A stretch of 47,346 nucleotides of DNA from Campylobacteraceae bacterium. GTDB taxonomy: Bacteria > Campylobacterota > Campylobacteria > Campylobacterales > Campylobacteraceae. Positions 1 to 8,215 of the stretch are shown here, piece after piece; positions within the stretch are counted from its first letter, which is position 1; each line of letters begins with the position of its first letter. Location of the stretch: the NCBI GenBank assembly GCA_031259875.1, contig JAIRKW010000118.1, positions 1 through 47,346 of the forward strand, given 5' to 3'. A program made the position numbers and the translations under genes. The notes under the pieces are model-generated. The model was not told the DNA's origin. It saw only the letters and a list, made by a program, of their open reading frames with translations, and did not search any database.

Positions 1-648
1 CGCATTATAGTTTTTTGCTCCGAATTTTATCTCGCCACTTATTCGCATTAAAATCCATATTAAAAGTTAAATCTTTCATATTATTAGTAAGCGATAATTC
101 ATTGACACTGTTTGCGATATCTTCTATATGCTGTTTTATGACAAAAGATTTGGAGTCGAGTGATTGAGTACTGCTGCTCATACTGCAATCAGAAATTAAC
201 TCTCTGCTATTGTAGTTCACAATAGTTTCAAAATTTTCAGGCTCTATTTTTACAACAGATTCTATTCCATTAAATTTAATATCGGCGGTACTATTATGAT
301 AATTTACCAAGCCTCTTTTTTCAAAAGACTCTTTTCATCATAATCATAACTTAAATACAGAGTTCCGATTTTAAAAATATCAAAGCTTTTCACGCCAAAC
401 TCTGCTCTGTTTTCTATCGTTACACTTGAAACAATATCGTTTGATACTATCATCGATAATTTTGTTTTACATGCAGAGCTAAAAAGTCCTCTAGTTCATA
501 TTTAAAACTGAATCTATCAAAATAACTTGTTTCATCTGTAAAAGCTTTATGTATTTGATAGTTGACATAAAACGCACTAAAATAAATATAGTGTGGCGAC
601 AATTGTAATGCCGCCGCAAACAAATACAATATCTTTCGTTTCTATCAT
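1..648 (-). pseudogene. Decayed DUF945-family paralogue
   Basis: No single frame is open, but stitching frames gives a protein resembling the upstream intact DUF945 gene. It has a start codon at 648-646, an N-terminal hydrophobic segment (VFVCGGITIVATLYLF), and then a piece containing IENRAEFGVKSFDIFKIG, which lines up with LEHEVVFGMRFNPFKIG in the intact gene. Frame breaks are needed near 573, near 497, near 312 and near 30. The longest surviving piece is 101 codons at 5-310. The ATG follows the stop of the upstream gene immediately (TAAATG), so the two were a tandem pair in one transcript. The remnant runs off the left edge. Decay is seen directly; family membership is inferred from the paralogue next door. 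Confidence 0.72.
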
Positions 649-2046
649 TTAAAAATTGTCATTATATTCGGTAAAATCGCTACCGTATTCAGTTACGCTC
701 TTATATATCCTGCCGTTTAGGAAAAAGTCCCCTCTTTTGAACTCCAATGTGCCTTTATATAAACCATTTTCAGGCCTCATACCCGTATCTTCTTCAAATG
801 CTTCAATGCTCAAATTAATCTCTTCATTTAACGCTTCTTGAAATGCCTCGTCATCTTCAGGGTCATATCCGTAGTAATTTGTACCAGTCTTTTGTTCAAA
901 ATATTTTCTAAGCACCTCTTGCATAAATTCAAAATCTATTTTTGCATCAATATCTTTATTCAAATTTGCATAGACATTCATCAAATCTCCATCGCCGACA
1001 TATTGCACAAAACCGCTCATTTTAGCACTTTGATTGGCATATTTGCCGCTAAACTCTTCAACTGTAATTTTGGGATGTTTGGCAAGTATGTTAGACATAT
1101 ACCCAAAAAGAGAAAGCACAACAAAACTTGCTTGATTGCTGTTTGTCGGATCTATTTTTTGCACAGCTTCGGTTATTTTTTTCATACTCTCCAAATCCAA
1201 ATTTTCAAGATTAAAATTAAGCACAATATCGCCAAACGATACATCTGCTGCGCTTTCAATGTCAGAGTATTTCAATTCACCAAATGAGATTTTATTGATA
1301 TTTGTGATTGTTGAGGACTTTCCTGTATCAACATTTGAGTTAATTTTAAGATTTGATAGTAAAAAATTCATTGAATACTTGTCAGAAAGCTCTACTTTAC
1401 TTATGGCAATATCGGAATTGCCCATCCAAAGACCTTCTTTTTTAATAGAGCGGGATTTGTACTTTTGTTCTTCTAAAACAAAAAATTCACCAAATGCACC
1501 CTCAAATTTAATAAGCGGAATATCCGCGTCAAAATTAAACTTATCTCTTTTGAAAGATATAAAAAAGTCGGCTTTTGTATTTTGCCAAGTTATATTATCG
1601 TTCTCTCCTGAATATATATTGTATGTGCTGATATTACCACCGTTTATAACTATACTGCCATCGATTCCGCCAACTATTACATTGCTTTTAACGTTAAACT
1701 CTTGCTGCAAAATTTCAGGAATTTCATCATTGCCGCTGGAAATAATTTTGCCTTTTGTATTTATGGAGCCGATTTTGAAAGGATTAAACCGCATACCAAA
1801 TACTACTTCATGCTCCAATACTAAAAATGGTTTATTGTCTAATGAAACCTCAGTTTTATAATTGCCTTCTAAAAGCGTTGTCTTAGACTCTGCTAATTTC
1901 CATTTTAAGCCGGCAGACTCATATAAAACACCATTATCGTGATTAAAAAAAGCATTTATTTTTTTATTTGTATAATAAACACCAAATATAAAATATCCAC
2001 TTATTAAAATAAGTAAAACCAATACGAAAATAGCTATTTTTTTCAT
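649..2046 (-). CDS. DUF945 (YdgA-like) family protein
   Basis: A 465-residue protein with an N-terminal membrane anchor or uncleaved signal (residues 4-24, IAIFVLVLLILISGYFIFG) followed by a long beta-rich, presumably periplasmic part. Length and layout fit the DUF945/YdgA family, whose members are around 450-500 residues and have no established biochemical role. The start at 2046 has a strong ribosome binding site, AGGAGGAG, six bases upstream. The C-terminal third holds an acidic stretch (YDPEDDEAFQEALNEE) near residue 400. It is followed without a gap by a broken paralogue. Assignment rests on overall architecture rather than a diagnostic motif, so the family call is moderately sure and the function unknown. 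Confidence 0.7.
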   Translation of the reverse strand: MKKIAIFVLVLLILISGYFIFGVYYTNKKINAFFNHDNGVLYESAGLKWKLAESKTTLLEGNYKTEVSLDNKPFLVLEHEVVFGMRFNPFKIGSINTKGKIISSGNDEIPEILQQEFNVKSNVIVGGIDGSIVINGGNISTYNIYSGENDNITWQNTKADFFISFKRDKFNFDADIPLIKFEGAFGEFFVLEEQKYKSRSIKKEGLWMGNSDIAISKVELSDKYSMNFLLSNLKINSNVDTGKSSTITNINKISFGELKYSDIESAADVSFGDIVLNFNLENLDLESMKKITEAVQKIDPTNSNQASFVVLSLFGYMSNILAKHPKITVEEFSGKYANQSAKMSGFVQYVGDGDLMNVYANLNKDIDAKIDFEFMQEVLRKYFEQKTGTNYYGYDPEDDEAFQEALNEEINLSIEAFEEDTGMRPENGLYKGTLEFKRGDFFLNGRIYKSVTEYGSDFTEYNDNF

Positions 2047-2136
2047 AAAAACTCCTCCTGAAAAATAAAAGCCTATTCTATTCTAAGTAAACTTATTTAT
2101 AGATTATTTGTTGATATCGTTAAAATTGAAGGGGGA

Positions 2137-2213
2137 TGGTGGGTCCTGCAGGACTCGAACCTGCGACCAATCCGTTATGAGCGGATTGCTCTAACCAACT
2201 GAGCTAAGGACCC
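2137..2213 (-). tRNA. tRNA with CAU anticodon (probably Ile2, possibly elongator Met)
   Basis: A full 77-base cloverleaf can be folded by eye: acceptor GGGTCCT/AGGACCC, D arm GCTC/GAGC, anticodon stem ATCCG/CGGAT around loop CTCATAA (anticodon CAT, + strand bases 2177-2179), variable loop TGGTC, T arm GCAGG/CCTGC with loop TTCGAGT. The 3' CCA is encoded at 2139-2137. A CAU anticodon can belong to elongator Met, initiator Met or lysidine-modified Ile2. The first acceptor pair is a normal G-C, which argues against initiator. The body, especially the variable loop, resembles Ile2 tRNAs as I recall them. It sits 48 bases downstream of rodA on the same strand. Confidence 0.95.
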
Positions 2214-2261
2214 AAAAAGTTTTAAGGGTGAAATTATAACCATCTTTCCTTAAAAAATAAT

Positions 2262-3368
2262 TTATGAGTGATATTTGACCAATTTATGTGCAGGATCAAA
2301 GCGAAATGCCAATAAATTTTCTAATATGCCGAAAAATATCATAAAAGTGATAAAACTACTGCCGCCATAGCTGAAAAATGGCAAAGGAATACCCACAACC
2401 GGCGCAAAACCAATCGTCATGGCTATATTCGCGCTCACATGTATAAAAAGTGCAAATGCTATGCCTGCAACCATTGTCCGCGTAAAGTAGTCATTTCTGA
2501 AAGTTATCGAAAGCGTTATTAAATGAAATATTAAAAGCGCGTACAACAAAAGTAAAGTAAATCCCCCGAAAAAGCCTTTGCGCTCAATGAGAGCAGGAAA
2601 TATAAAATCACTTGTTGCTATAGGCAAAAACTTAAACTGCGTCTGCGTTGCTTCATTTTTATCTTTGCCAAATAATCCGCCGGAACCTATAGCGATGATA
2701 GACTGCTCAACGTGATAGCTTGGTTTGTCGCTCAAAAAATCTTCGATTCTCTTTTTTTGATAATCATGCAAAAAACTATACGCCACAGGACTTCCGATTG
2801 CGATAATAAGAGCAAAAAATATCCATACGCGCTTATTGACGCCTATGATAAAAAGTACGCCGTACCCAATGGACAATAATACAATGGCTGTTCCAAGATC
2901 GGGCTGTTTGGCTATCAACAAAAACGGCAATAGTATAAAAACGCTTATTTTTATAAATTCTGCAAAACCGTATCCGTCCTGAGGCGGCGGCATTTGCTTA
3001 ACAATATAGCAGAGCATAAGCAAAAAAATCGGCTTAAAAATCTCTGAGGGCTGAATAGTAAAATCCGTAAACGGCAGACTAAGCCACCTTTGACCGCCAA
3101 GTTTTTGGGAACCAAAAAACTCCACACTTAATAATAGCGCTATACCTATCCAGTAAAAAAATGGTATAAGCCACTCAATTTTTCTAATCGGAATCAAAAA
3201 AAATAGAAAGAAAACACAAAATCCTATAGAAAAATAGATAATCTGCTTTGTCGCCAACATTACACTGGATTCGGATATAAGATAATATGACAGTGCAACA
3301 ATAGGTATAACGATGATTGGTATTAAAAAGTCAAAATGAGTTATAACGCGTCTATCTACATACAACAA
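2262..3368 (-). CDS. rodA: RodA, SEDS-family peptidoglycan glycosyltransferase
   Basis: A 368-residue polytopic membrane protein of the FtsW/RodA/SpoVE (SEDS) family, which polymerises lipid II into glycan strands during cell elongation together with the class B transpeptidase PBP2. Family marks include GGQRW (91-95) and QPSE (106-109) in the long loop after helix 3, KQPDLGT (154-160) containing the essential aspartate, and a C-terminal PLPFFSYGGSS motif. About ten membrane helices are visible. RodA rather than FtsW is chosen because of length and because the partner mrdA lies in the same window at 11053-12849. No ATG is available in frame at the N-terminus; the start is TTG at 3368 (or TTG at 3365). 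Confidence 0.93.
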   Translation of the reverse strand: MLYVDRRVITHFDFLIPIIVIPIVALSYYLISESSVMLATKQIIYFSIGFCVFFLFFLIPIRKIEWLIPFFYWIGIALLLSVEFFGSQKLGGQRWLSLPFTDFTIQPSEIFKPIFLLMLCYIVKQMPPPQDGYGFAEFIKISVFILLPFLLIAKQPDLGTAIVLLSIGYGVLFIIGVNKRVWIFFALIIAIGSPVAYSFLHDYQKKRIEDFLSDKPSYHVEQSIIAIGSGGLFGKDKNEATQTQFKFLPIATSDFIFPALIERKGFFGGFTLLLLYALLIFHLITLSITFRNDYFTRTMVAGIAFALFIHVSANIAMTIGFAPVVGIPLPFFSYGGSSFITFMIFFGILENLLAFRFDPAHKLVKYHS

Positions 3369-3398
3369 GTGAAAATCCGTTTTTAAAAAAAATTTTTG

Positions 3399-3404
3399 TA
3401 TTAT
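3399..3404 (+). promoter_or_regulatory. Probable -10 box for the rluD-to-envC run
   Basis: TATTAT followed by AAC lies 28 bases before the ATG at 3433, in the 64-base divergent gap between rodA and the pseudouridine synthase. It is the only good hexamer in that gap on the plus strand. No clear -35 box is seen, which is usual for sigma-70 promoters in this phylum. Confidence 0.4.
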
Positions 3405-3432
3405 AACAGATAAGAAACCAAATAGGAATAAA

Positions 3433-4401
3433 ATGCCCGAAAAGAAATTTACATGTTCTGCTCAAAACATACGATTAGACCACTTTTTAACAACAGAGCT
3501 TAACGTCTCAAGAAACCGCATTACCGAACTTATAAAAAGCGCTCTTGTATCAGTCAACGGCACAGTGCAGACAAAAGCAGGCTTAAAATTAAATGAAAAT
3601 GATACTATCACCATAGAATTTCCAGAACCAAAAAAAATTGAAAAGTATAAAGTTGATTTTGATGTTCCGATAATATTTGAAGATGATGATATTTTAATCA
3701 TAAACAAACCGCCGTATTTAACCGTCCACCCTGCCCCAAGCGTCAAAGAACCGACTTTGGTTGACTGGCTTAAAGCCAAAAACATCTCTTTGTCCACCCT
3801 AAGCGGCGAGGAGCGCAACGGCATAGTCCACAGAATAGATAAAGAGACAAGCGGCGCACTCATTGTTGCTAAAAATAATGCCGCCCATGCAAATTTAGCC
3901 AAACAGCTTGAAAACAGAACCTTAGGGCGTTATTATCTAGCGCTTATAGATTATCCCCTGAAAAACGATACAATAGTAGACAAACCTATCGGAAGAAATC
4001 CTAAAAACCGCCTAAAAATGGCTGTTACCCAAAACGGCAAAGCTGCAAAAAGTGCGTTTTGTTCACTACTGACAAATGAAAGTGAAGAGATAGAGTTAAT
4101 CGCCGCAAAACTCTTTACAGGCAGAACACATCAGATAAGAGTACATTTAAATGCGCTCGGACGGCACATTTTAGGCGATGATTTATACGGTTTTAAGAGC
4201 CAAAAAGATAAAATTAATAGAGTTATGTTACACGCTTATTGCTTATACTTAATTCATCCTGCAAGCGGCAAAAAGATGATTTTTACCGCACCATTGTATG
4301 ATGATTTCAAGGAAGAGCTGTTAAAATTCTTTACAAAGGAGAATATTAATGAAACGCTTCATGCCGATACTATTACTTTGCGCTTTGACACTGTTTTTTA
4401 G
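3433..4401 (+). CDS. rluD: RluA/RluD-family 23S rRNA pseudouridine synthase
   Basis: Converts uridine to pseudouridine in structured RNA, most likely in 23S rRNA helix 69 if it is a true RluD; substrate specificity cannot be read from the sequence. An S4 RNA-binding domain covers about residues 12-60. The catalytic motif HRIDKETSG is at 133-141 with the nucleophilic Asp136, and the family RTHQIR motif is in the C-terminal third. Length (322) fits. It heads a plus-strand run and overlaps the next reading frame by 53 bases, an unusually long overlap that suggests translational coupling. Its last residues are therefore constrained by the signal peptide coding of the following lipoprotein. Confidence 0.9.
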   Translation: MPEKKFTCSAQNIRLDHFLTTELNVSRNRITELIKSALVSVNGTVQTKAGLKLNENDTITIEFPEPKKIEKYKVDFDVPIIFEDDDILIINKPPYLTVHPAPSVKEPTLVDWLKAKNISLSTLSGEERNGIVHRIDKETSGALIVAKNNAAHANLAKQLENRTLGRYYLALIDYPLKNDTIVDKPIGRNPKNRLKMAVTQNGKAAKSAFCSLLTNESEEIELIAAKLFTGRTHQIRVHLNALGRHILGDDLYGFKSQKDKINRVMLHAYCLYLIHPASGKKMIFTAPLYDDFKEELLKFFTKENINETLHADTITLRFDTVF

Positions 4402-5584
4402 CGCTTGTCAAAATCCAGCACTTCCAAAAAAACCTGTCATCGACCCAAATATGCCGACAGTTACAAATATTAAGATGCTTCCCGATATAACGCAAATAGC
4501 TCTTGAATGGTCTCCCATTTATGATTTAAACGTTGAAGGATATCACATCTACAGAGGCGATGCTGTTAATAACAACGGTACACTTGACCGCATAGCGACT
4601 ATAAGCGATAAATATACCGCTCACTTTACAGATACAAAACTCAAAGCCGGTACCACATACATATACAGAATCAGTACATTTTCGAATGACAAACGCGAGT
4701 CAAATCCAAGCCAGCCGGTGAAAATAGCTACAAAAAATCTTATTGAGCCTGTTCCGTACGTACAGGCAATGTTAGGACTTCCCAACCGCATAAAGCTTAT
4801 CTGGCGTCCGCACCCATCGGAGAGAGTTTCTGCATATGTCATAGAAAGAAATGACTTTGATTCGGCAAAATGGTCATATTTGGCTACTGTAGAAGGTAGA
4901 TTAAGCGCAGAATACATAGATAGCGGATTAAACAGCGGCAAATCATACAGATACAGAGTTATTGCCAAAACTTATGACGGTATTTTGTCCACACCAAGTC
5001 AAATCGTAGATGCGCAGACAAAACAGCTTCCGCCGATTATAGATAATCTCAAAGCAAGCCGCGATTTACCGCGTAAAATAGTCCTCTCGTGGGATGCATC
5101 GGTATATCAGGATGCTGCGTATTATAATATCTATAGAGCAAACTTCTCAAATCTTTTCTATACCCTTTTAGTCAAAACAAAAGCTACGAGTTATGAAGAT
5201 GCAATAAAAGACGACGGAGCGGCAAAATACTACTATGTAACGGTTACAGATAAAGATGGTTTGGAGTCACAAAGACAAGCAGTACCCGTGATGGGCGCTA
5301 CACTTGAAGTACCATTAGCTCCCAGCATAAATGTAATAAAACATGACGCTTCCAATGTATTGCTTGGATGGAATGATAATTCCGGAAGAGCAGAAAGATA
5401 CCGTATAGAGCGCACAAGCAAAAGCGGCACGCTCATTTATACTAATGTAATGTATAACACTTTTGTAGATAAAGATATAACCTCAGGCGTTGAATATAGT
5501 TACATCGTTTACGCTATTGACGTCAATGGACTCGTATCTAAACCGTCCGCAAAAGCTGTTATTGCTATCCCAAATGTTCAATAA
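4349..5584 (+). CDS. flpA: FlpA-like fibronectin type III lipoprotein
   Basis: A 411-residue secreted protein with a lipoprotein signal peptide ending in a lipobox at FFSAC, acylated Cys20. The rest is repeated fibronectin type III modules of about 95 residues, with recurring strand motifs (LEWSPIYDLNVEGYHIYR, YRISTFSNDKRESNPS, LSWDASVYQDAAYYNIYR, LLGWNDNSGRAERYRIER). I count four modules. Length, lipobox and gene order (between the pseudouridine synthase and trmB) match C. jejuni FlpA, a fibronectin-binding surface adhesin. In a non-pathogen the ligand is unknown. The ATG at 4349 has a good AAAGGAG site upstream, inside the end of the preceding gene. Orthology is inferred from context. Confidence 0.82.
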   Translation: MKRFMPILLLCALTLFFSACQNPALPKKPVIDPNMPTVTNIKMLPDITQIALEWSPIYDLNVEGYHIYRGDAVNNNGTLDRIATISDKYTAHFTDTKLKAGTTYIYRISTFSNDKRESNPSQPVKIATKNLIEPVPYVQAMLGLPNRIKLIWRPHPSERVSAYVIERNDFDSAKWSYLATVEGRLSAEYIDSGLNSGKSYRYRVIAKTYDGILSTPSQIVDAQTKQLPPIIDNLKASRDLPRKIVLSWDASVYQDAAYYNIYRANFSNLFYTLLVKTKATSYEDAIKDDGAAKYYYVTVTDKDGLESQRQAVPVMGATLEVPLAPSINVIKHDASNVLLGWNDNSGRAERYRIERTSKSGTLIYTNVMYNTFVDKDITSGVEYSYIVYAIDVNGLVSKPSAKAVIAIPNVQ

Positions 5585-5597
5585 ATTAAAATAGTCT

Positions 5598-6758
5598 ATG
5601 CCTAATTTTATAACTAAGACTATTGTTAAACCTGCGCTCCCATTCAAAAGCGGCAGGTGCGATTTTTTATGGGAAGTAAGTTCTGATAGTTCGGACTATA
5701 TTTTTACGCGCTGCGATGGAGAAGAGTTTTTTATACAAATAAAAGGCAAAGAGCCTAAAATTATAGTAAAAGGCGAAAAAATTTCACGTCCTTCTCAAGT
5801 TATCTTTTTGCAAAATGCGCTTGAAGAGTATGCCAAAAAAGCCGTCTGTGATATTATTGCGAGCAATATCATACCTGCTTCCAACAGACTCAAAGAGAGA
5901 AATCCTATTATTAAAGAAATAGATTTTTTCGCACAAAATTTCGCATTTGATAAAGAGTTGTTTTTAGAGATAGGATTTGGCAGCGGCAGACATCTTTTAC
6001 ATCAAGCCAAAAATAATCCCGACAAACTCATAATCGGTATAGAAATACATAAACCATCCATTGAGCAGGTTGCCAAACAATGCAATATTTCAGGACTTAA
6101 AAATGTAGCTTTGATTGATTATGACTCAAGAATTTTAATGGAGTTTTTACGCTCAAACTCTATCTCCAAAATCTTCATCCATTTTCCTGTTCCATGGGAT
6201 AAAAAACCACACAGAAGAGTCATAAACCCATATTTTGTAAATGAGGCTTTGAGAGTTTTGAAACCAGACGGTACGCTTGAACTTAGAACAGACAGTCATA
6301 TGTATTACGCTTATGCGCTTGATATTTTTATGCAAAATCCACGCGCCGATGTGAGGATTTTTAAAAATTTTGACCTTGAAATCAGCAGTAAATATGAAGA
6401 CCGCTGGAAGAGATTGGAGAAAAATATATACGATATCACATTAACAAACACCCAATCACATCCTGAAAATAGCCCGCTTTCAAAACTTAGCTTTGATTAT
6501 TTAAACAATATTGATAAAATCATACGAGATTTTACTCCCAAGCTTTTCAGAGGAGAAGATTTTTTTGTACATTTTGAAGAGATGCATACAGACCATAAAA
6601 GAGCCGTAATAAAAGCAGCATTCGGAGCTTATGAAAGAGTTGAACATCTATTTATTATCATTCAAGAAGACAAGATATCATACTTTCCAAACGACGCATA
6701 TGCTGTAAAAGCAAATAAAAAAGCTCACGAGATTATAAAAAAGTGGCTAAATGAATAG
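5598..6758 (+). CDS. trmB: TrmB, tRNA (guanine-46-N7)-methyltransferase, extended form
   Basis: SAM-dependent methylation of G46 in the tRNA variable loop. The Rossmann core begins with LEIGFGSGRHLL (123-134, SAM-binding glycines), then IGIEIHKPSIEQ, and the family-specific FPVPWDKKPHRRVINPYF around residues 199-216 with the catalytic and tRNA-contacting residues. The protein has 386 residues against about 210-240 in most bacteria. The excess is an N-terminal domain of about 110 residues and a C-terminal tail of about 100, both known to me as features of Campylobacterales versions. It overlaps ftsE by 8 bases, as in Campylobacter. Confidence 0.93.
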   Translation: MPNFITKTIVKPALPFKSGRCDFLWEVSSDSSDYIFTRCDGEEFFIQIKGKEPKIIVKGEKISRPSQVIFLQNALEEYAKKAVCDIIASNIIPASNRLKERNPIIKEIDFFAQNFAFDKELFLEIGFGSGRHLLHQAKNNPDKLIIGIEIHKPSIEQVAKQCNISGLKNVALIDYDSRILMEFLRSNSISKIFIHFPVPWDKKPHRRVINPYFVNEALRVLKPDGTLELRTDSHMYYAYALDIFMQNPRADVRIFKNFDLEISSKYEDRWKRLEKNIYDITLTNTQSHPENSPLSKLSFDYLNNIDKIIRDFTPKLFRGEDFFVHFEEMHTDHKRAVIKAAFGAYERVEHLFIIIQEDKISYFPNDAYAVKANKKAHEIIKKWLNE

Positions 6759-7419
6759 TCTAATAGAGATGAATTCGCTCTCCTTAGGATATGGCGGCAA
6801 GCCTGTTATTGTAGATGCCACAGCCATTATAGAGCAGAAAGATTTTGTATTTATCGTCGGTAAAAGCGGCAGCGGCAAAAGCACTATTTTAAAATCCATC
6901 TACGGAGAAATAGCGCCAAATACAGGTAATTTAAGCGTTTGCGGACTTGATATGAAAAATATCACCAATGCAAAACTAAATACTTTAAGACGCCATACCG
7001 GCATTGTTTTTCAAGATTATAGACTTATAAACGAATGGACAATCGAAAAAAATGTAATGCTGCCCTTAATAGTGAACGGCTTTGCAAAATCCGTTTGTAT
7101 CAACCAAGCACACAAACTTCTAAAACATGTCAAACTTTTACATAAAGCAAATAAATATCCTCTGGAATTAAGCGGCGGAGAACAGCAAAGAGTCGCAATG
7201 GCAAGAGCATTAGCGCACAATCCCGTACTAATATTGGCGGATGAACCTACCGGTAATCTTGACGATTACTCAAGCGAAGTGATTTGGAATTTACTTCGCA
7301 GCGCAAAAGAGTTTTTAAACACAACTGTGGTTGTTGTAACGCACCATATACCATCAACAATCAATATTCATTATAAACACTTTTTTATAGACGAAGGTTT
7401 TTTGCATGAAATTGTTTAG
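6751..7419 (+). CDS. ftsE: FtsE, cell-division ABC transporter ATPase
   Basis: ATPase half of the FtsEX complex, which couples ATP hydrolysis in the cytoplasm to activation of peptidoglycan amidases outside. All ABC motifs are intact: Walker A GKSGSGKST (37-45), Q-loop Gln88, signature LSGGEQQ (140-146), Walker B ILADEP (161-166), D-loop and switch His in VTHH. Length 222 is typical for FtsE. It is translationally coupled to trmB upstream (8-base overlap) and ftsX downstream (14-base overlap). Identity as FtsE rather than another small ABC ATPase is fixed by the FtsX-like membrane protein and EnvC-like protein that follow. Confidence 0.92.
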   Translation: MNSLIEMNSLSLGYGGKPVIVDATAIIEQKDFVFIVGKSGSGKSTILKSIYGEIAPNTGNLSVCGLDMKNITNAKLNTLRRHTGIVFQDYRLINEWTIEKNVMLPLIVNGFAKSVCINQAHKLLKHVKLLHKANKYPLELSGGEQQRVAMARALAHNPVLILADEPTGNLDDYSSEVIWNLLRSAKEFLNTTVVVVTHHIPSTINIHYKHFFIDEGFLHEIV

Positions 7420-8215
7420 AAATCACTTTTCTGTTGTTTTTTCACTCTTCGTATTGTTATGCAGTCTGCAATTTGTTGTACTTATAAACAAAATTATAAA
7501 AGAGTATGAAGACTATCTCGTAGACGACTACTCTGTCATTGTCAGTTCCAAGAGTGCTTTAAACAAAGAGGAGCTTATAAAATATAAGCCAATTATTAAA
7601 TCTGTAGATGAGATTGACACAACAGTAGTTTTGGAGCGTTTTAAAAATGATACAGCTTTTTCATATATTGAGAATATTAAAGAATCAATGCCCAAATTCT
7701 ACACGCTAAAACTTGAACGCTTTCCTTCTGACACTATCGCAAATTCATTGAAAAATGACCTCTTAAAGTATCCGTCAATCACAAGAGTAGAAATTTTTGC
7801 CAAAACATACAATAAAATTTATCACATATTAAAACTTTTGAATTTTATCGTATCTGTTTTTACCGTTTTTATCGCCGTTATTTCACTGCTTCTTATCACA
7901 AAACAGATGCGTATTTGGACTTATGAACATCAAGAGAGAATGTTTGTAATGAATCTCTTCGGAGCTTCGTTTTGGCGAAAAAGTGCTGTTTTGTATAAAA
8001 TGGCTGTTATAGACTCTGTAACGGCTGCATTTTGCACAGCAGTCATTTTTTATATATTTGATAAAATTCCCATTACCGTAAACACACTAGAACAGTTAAG
8101 CATCAAGGCGCCGTCATTTGATATTCTAACAGAAGGCGGTATCTTGTTTGGTATCGCGCTTGTTATATCTATAGTTTCTGCGACTTTAGCAATGATGAAA
8201 GTAAAACAAGCTTAA
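7406..8215 (+). CDS. ftsX: FtsX-like permease subunit
   Basis: A 269-residue membrane protein with the FtsX topology: one N-terminal helix (about 12-30), an extracytoplasmic domain of roughly 110 residues, then three helices (about 142-166, 196-216, 241-264). The extracytoplasmic loop is where FtsX binds its hydrolase activator. Sequence conservation is weak, as is usual for FtsX, so the call leans on topology and on its position between ftsE and a coiled-coil LytM protein. Its stop overlaps the next start (TAATG). Confidence 0.85.
   Translation: MKLFRNHFSVVFSLFVLLCSLQFVVLINKIIKEYEDYLVDDYSVIVSSKSALNKEELIKYKPIIKSVDEIDTTVVLERFKNDTAFSYIENIKESMPKFYTLKLERFPSDTIANSLKNDLLKYPSITRVEIFAKTYNKIYHILKLLNFIVSVFTVFIAVISLLLITKQMRIWTYEHQERMFVMNLFGASFWRKSAVLYKMAVIDSVTAAFCTAVIFYIFDKIPITVNTLEQLSIKAPSFDILTEGGILFGIALVISIVSATLAMMKVKQA

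Noticed and set aside
1..648. Frameshifts as sequencing errors
   Set aside because: Some breaks fall near short homopolymers, but about 48 other genes are intact. Breaks cluster in only two loci, and the second locus has also lost half its length, so true decay is more likely.
1136..1861. 241-codon plus-strand frame inside the DUF945 gene
   Set aside because: It is fully antisense to a gene with a strong ribosome binding site, and its translation is Ser- and Leu-rich without any family pattern, as expected of a shadow frame.
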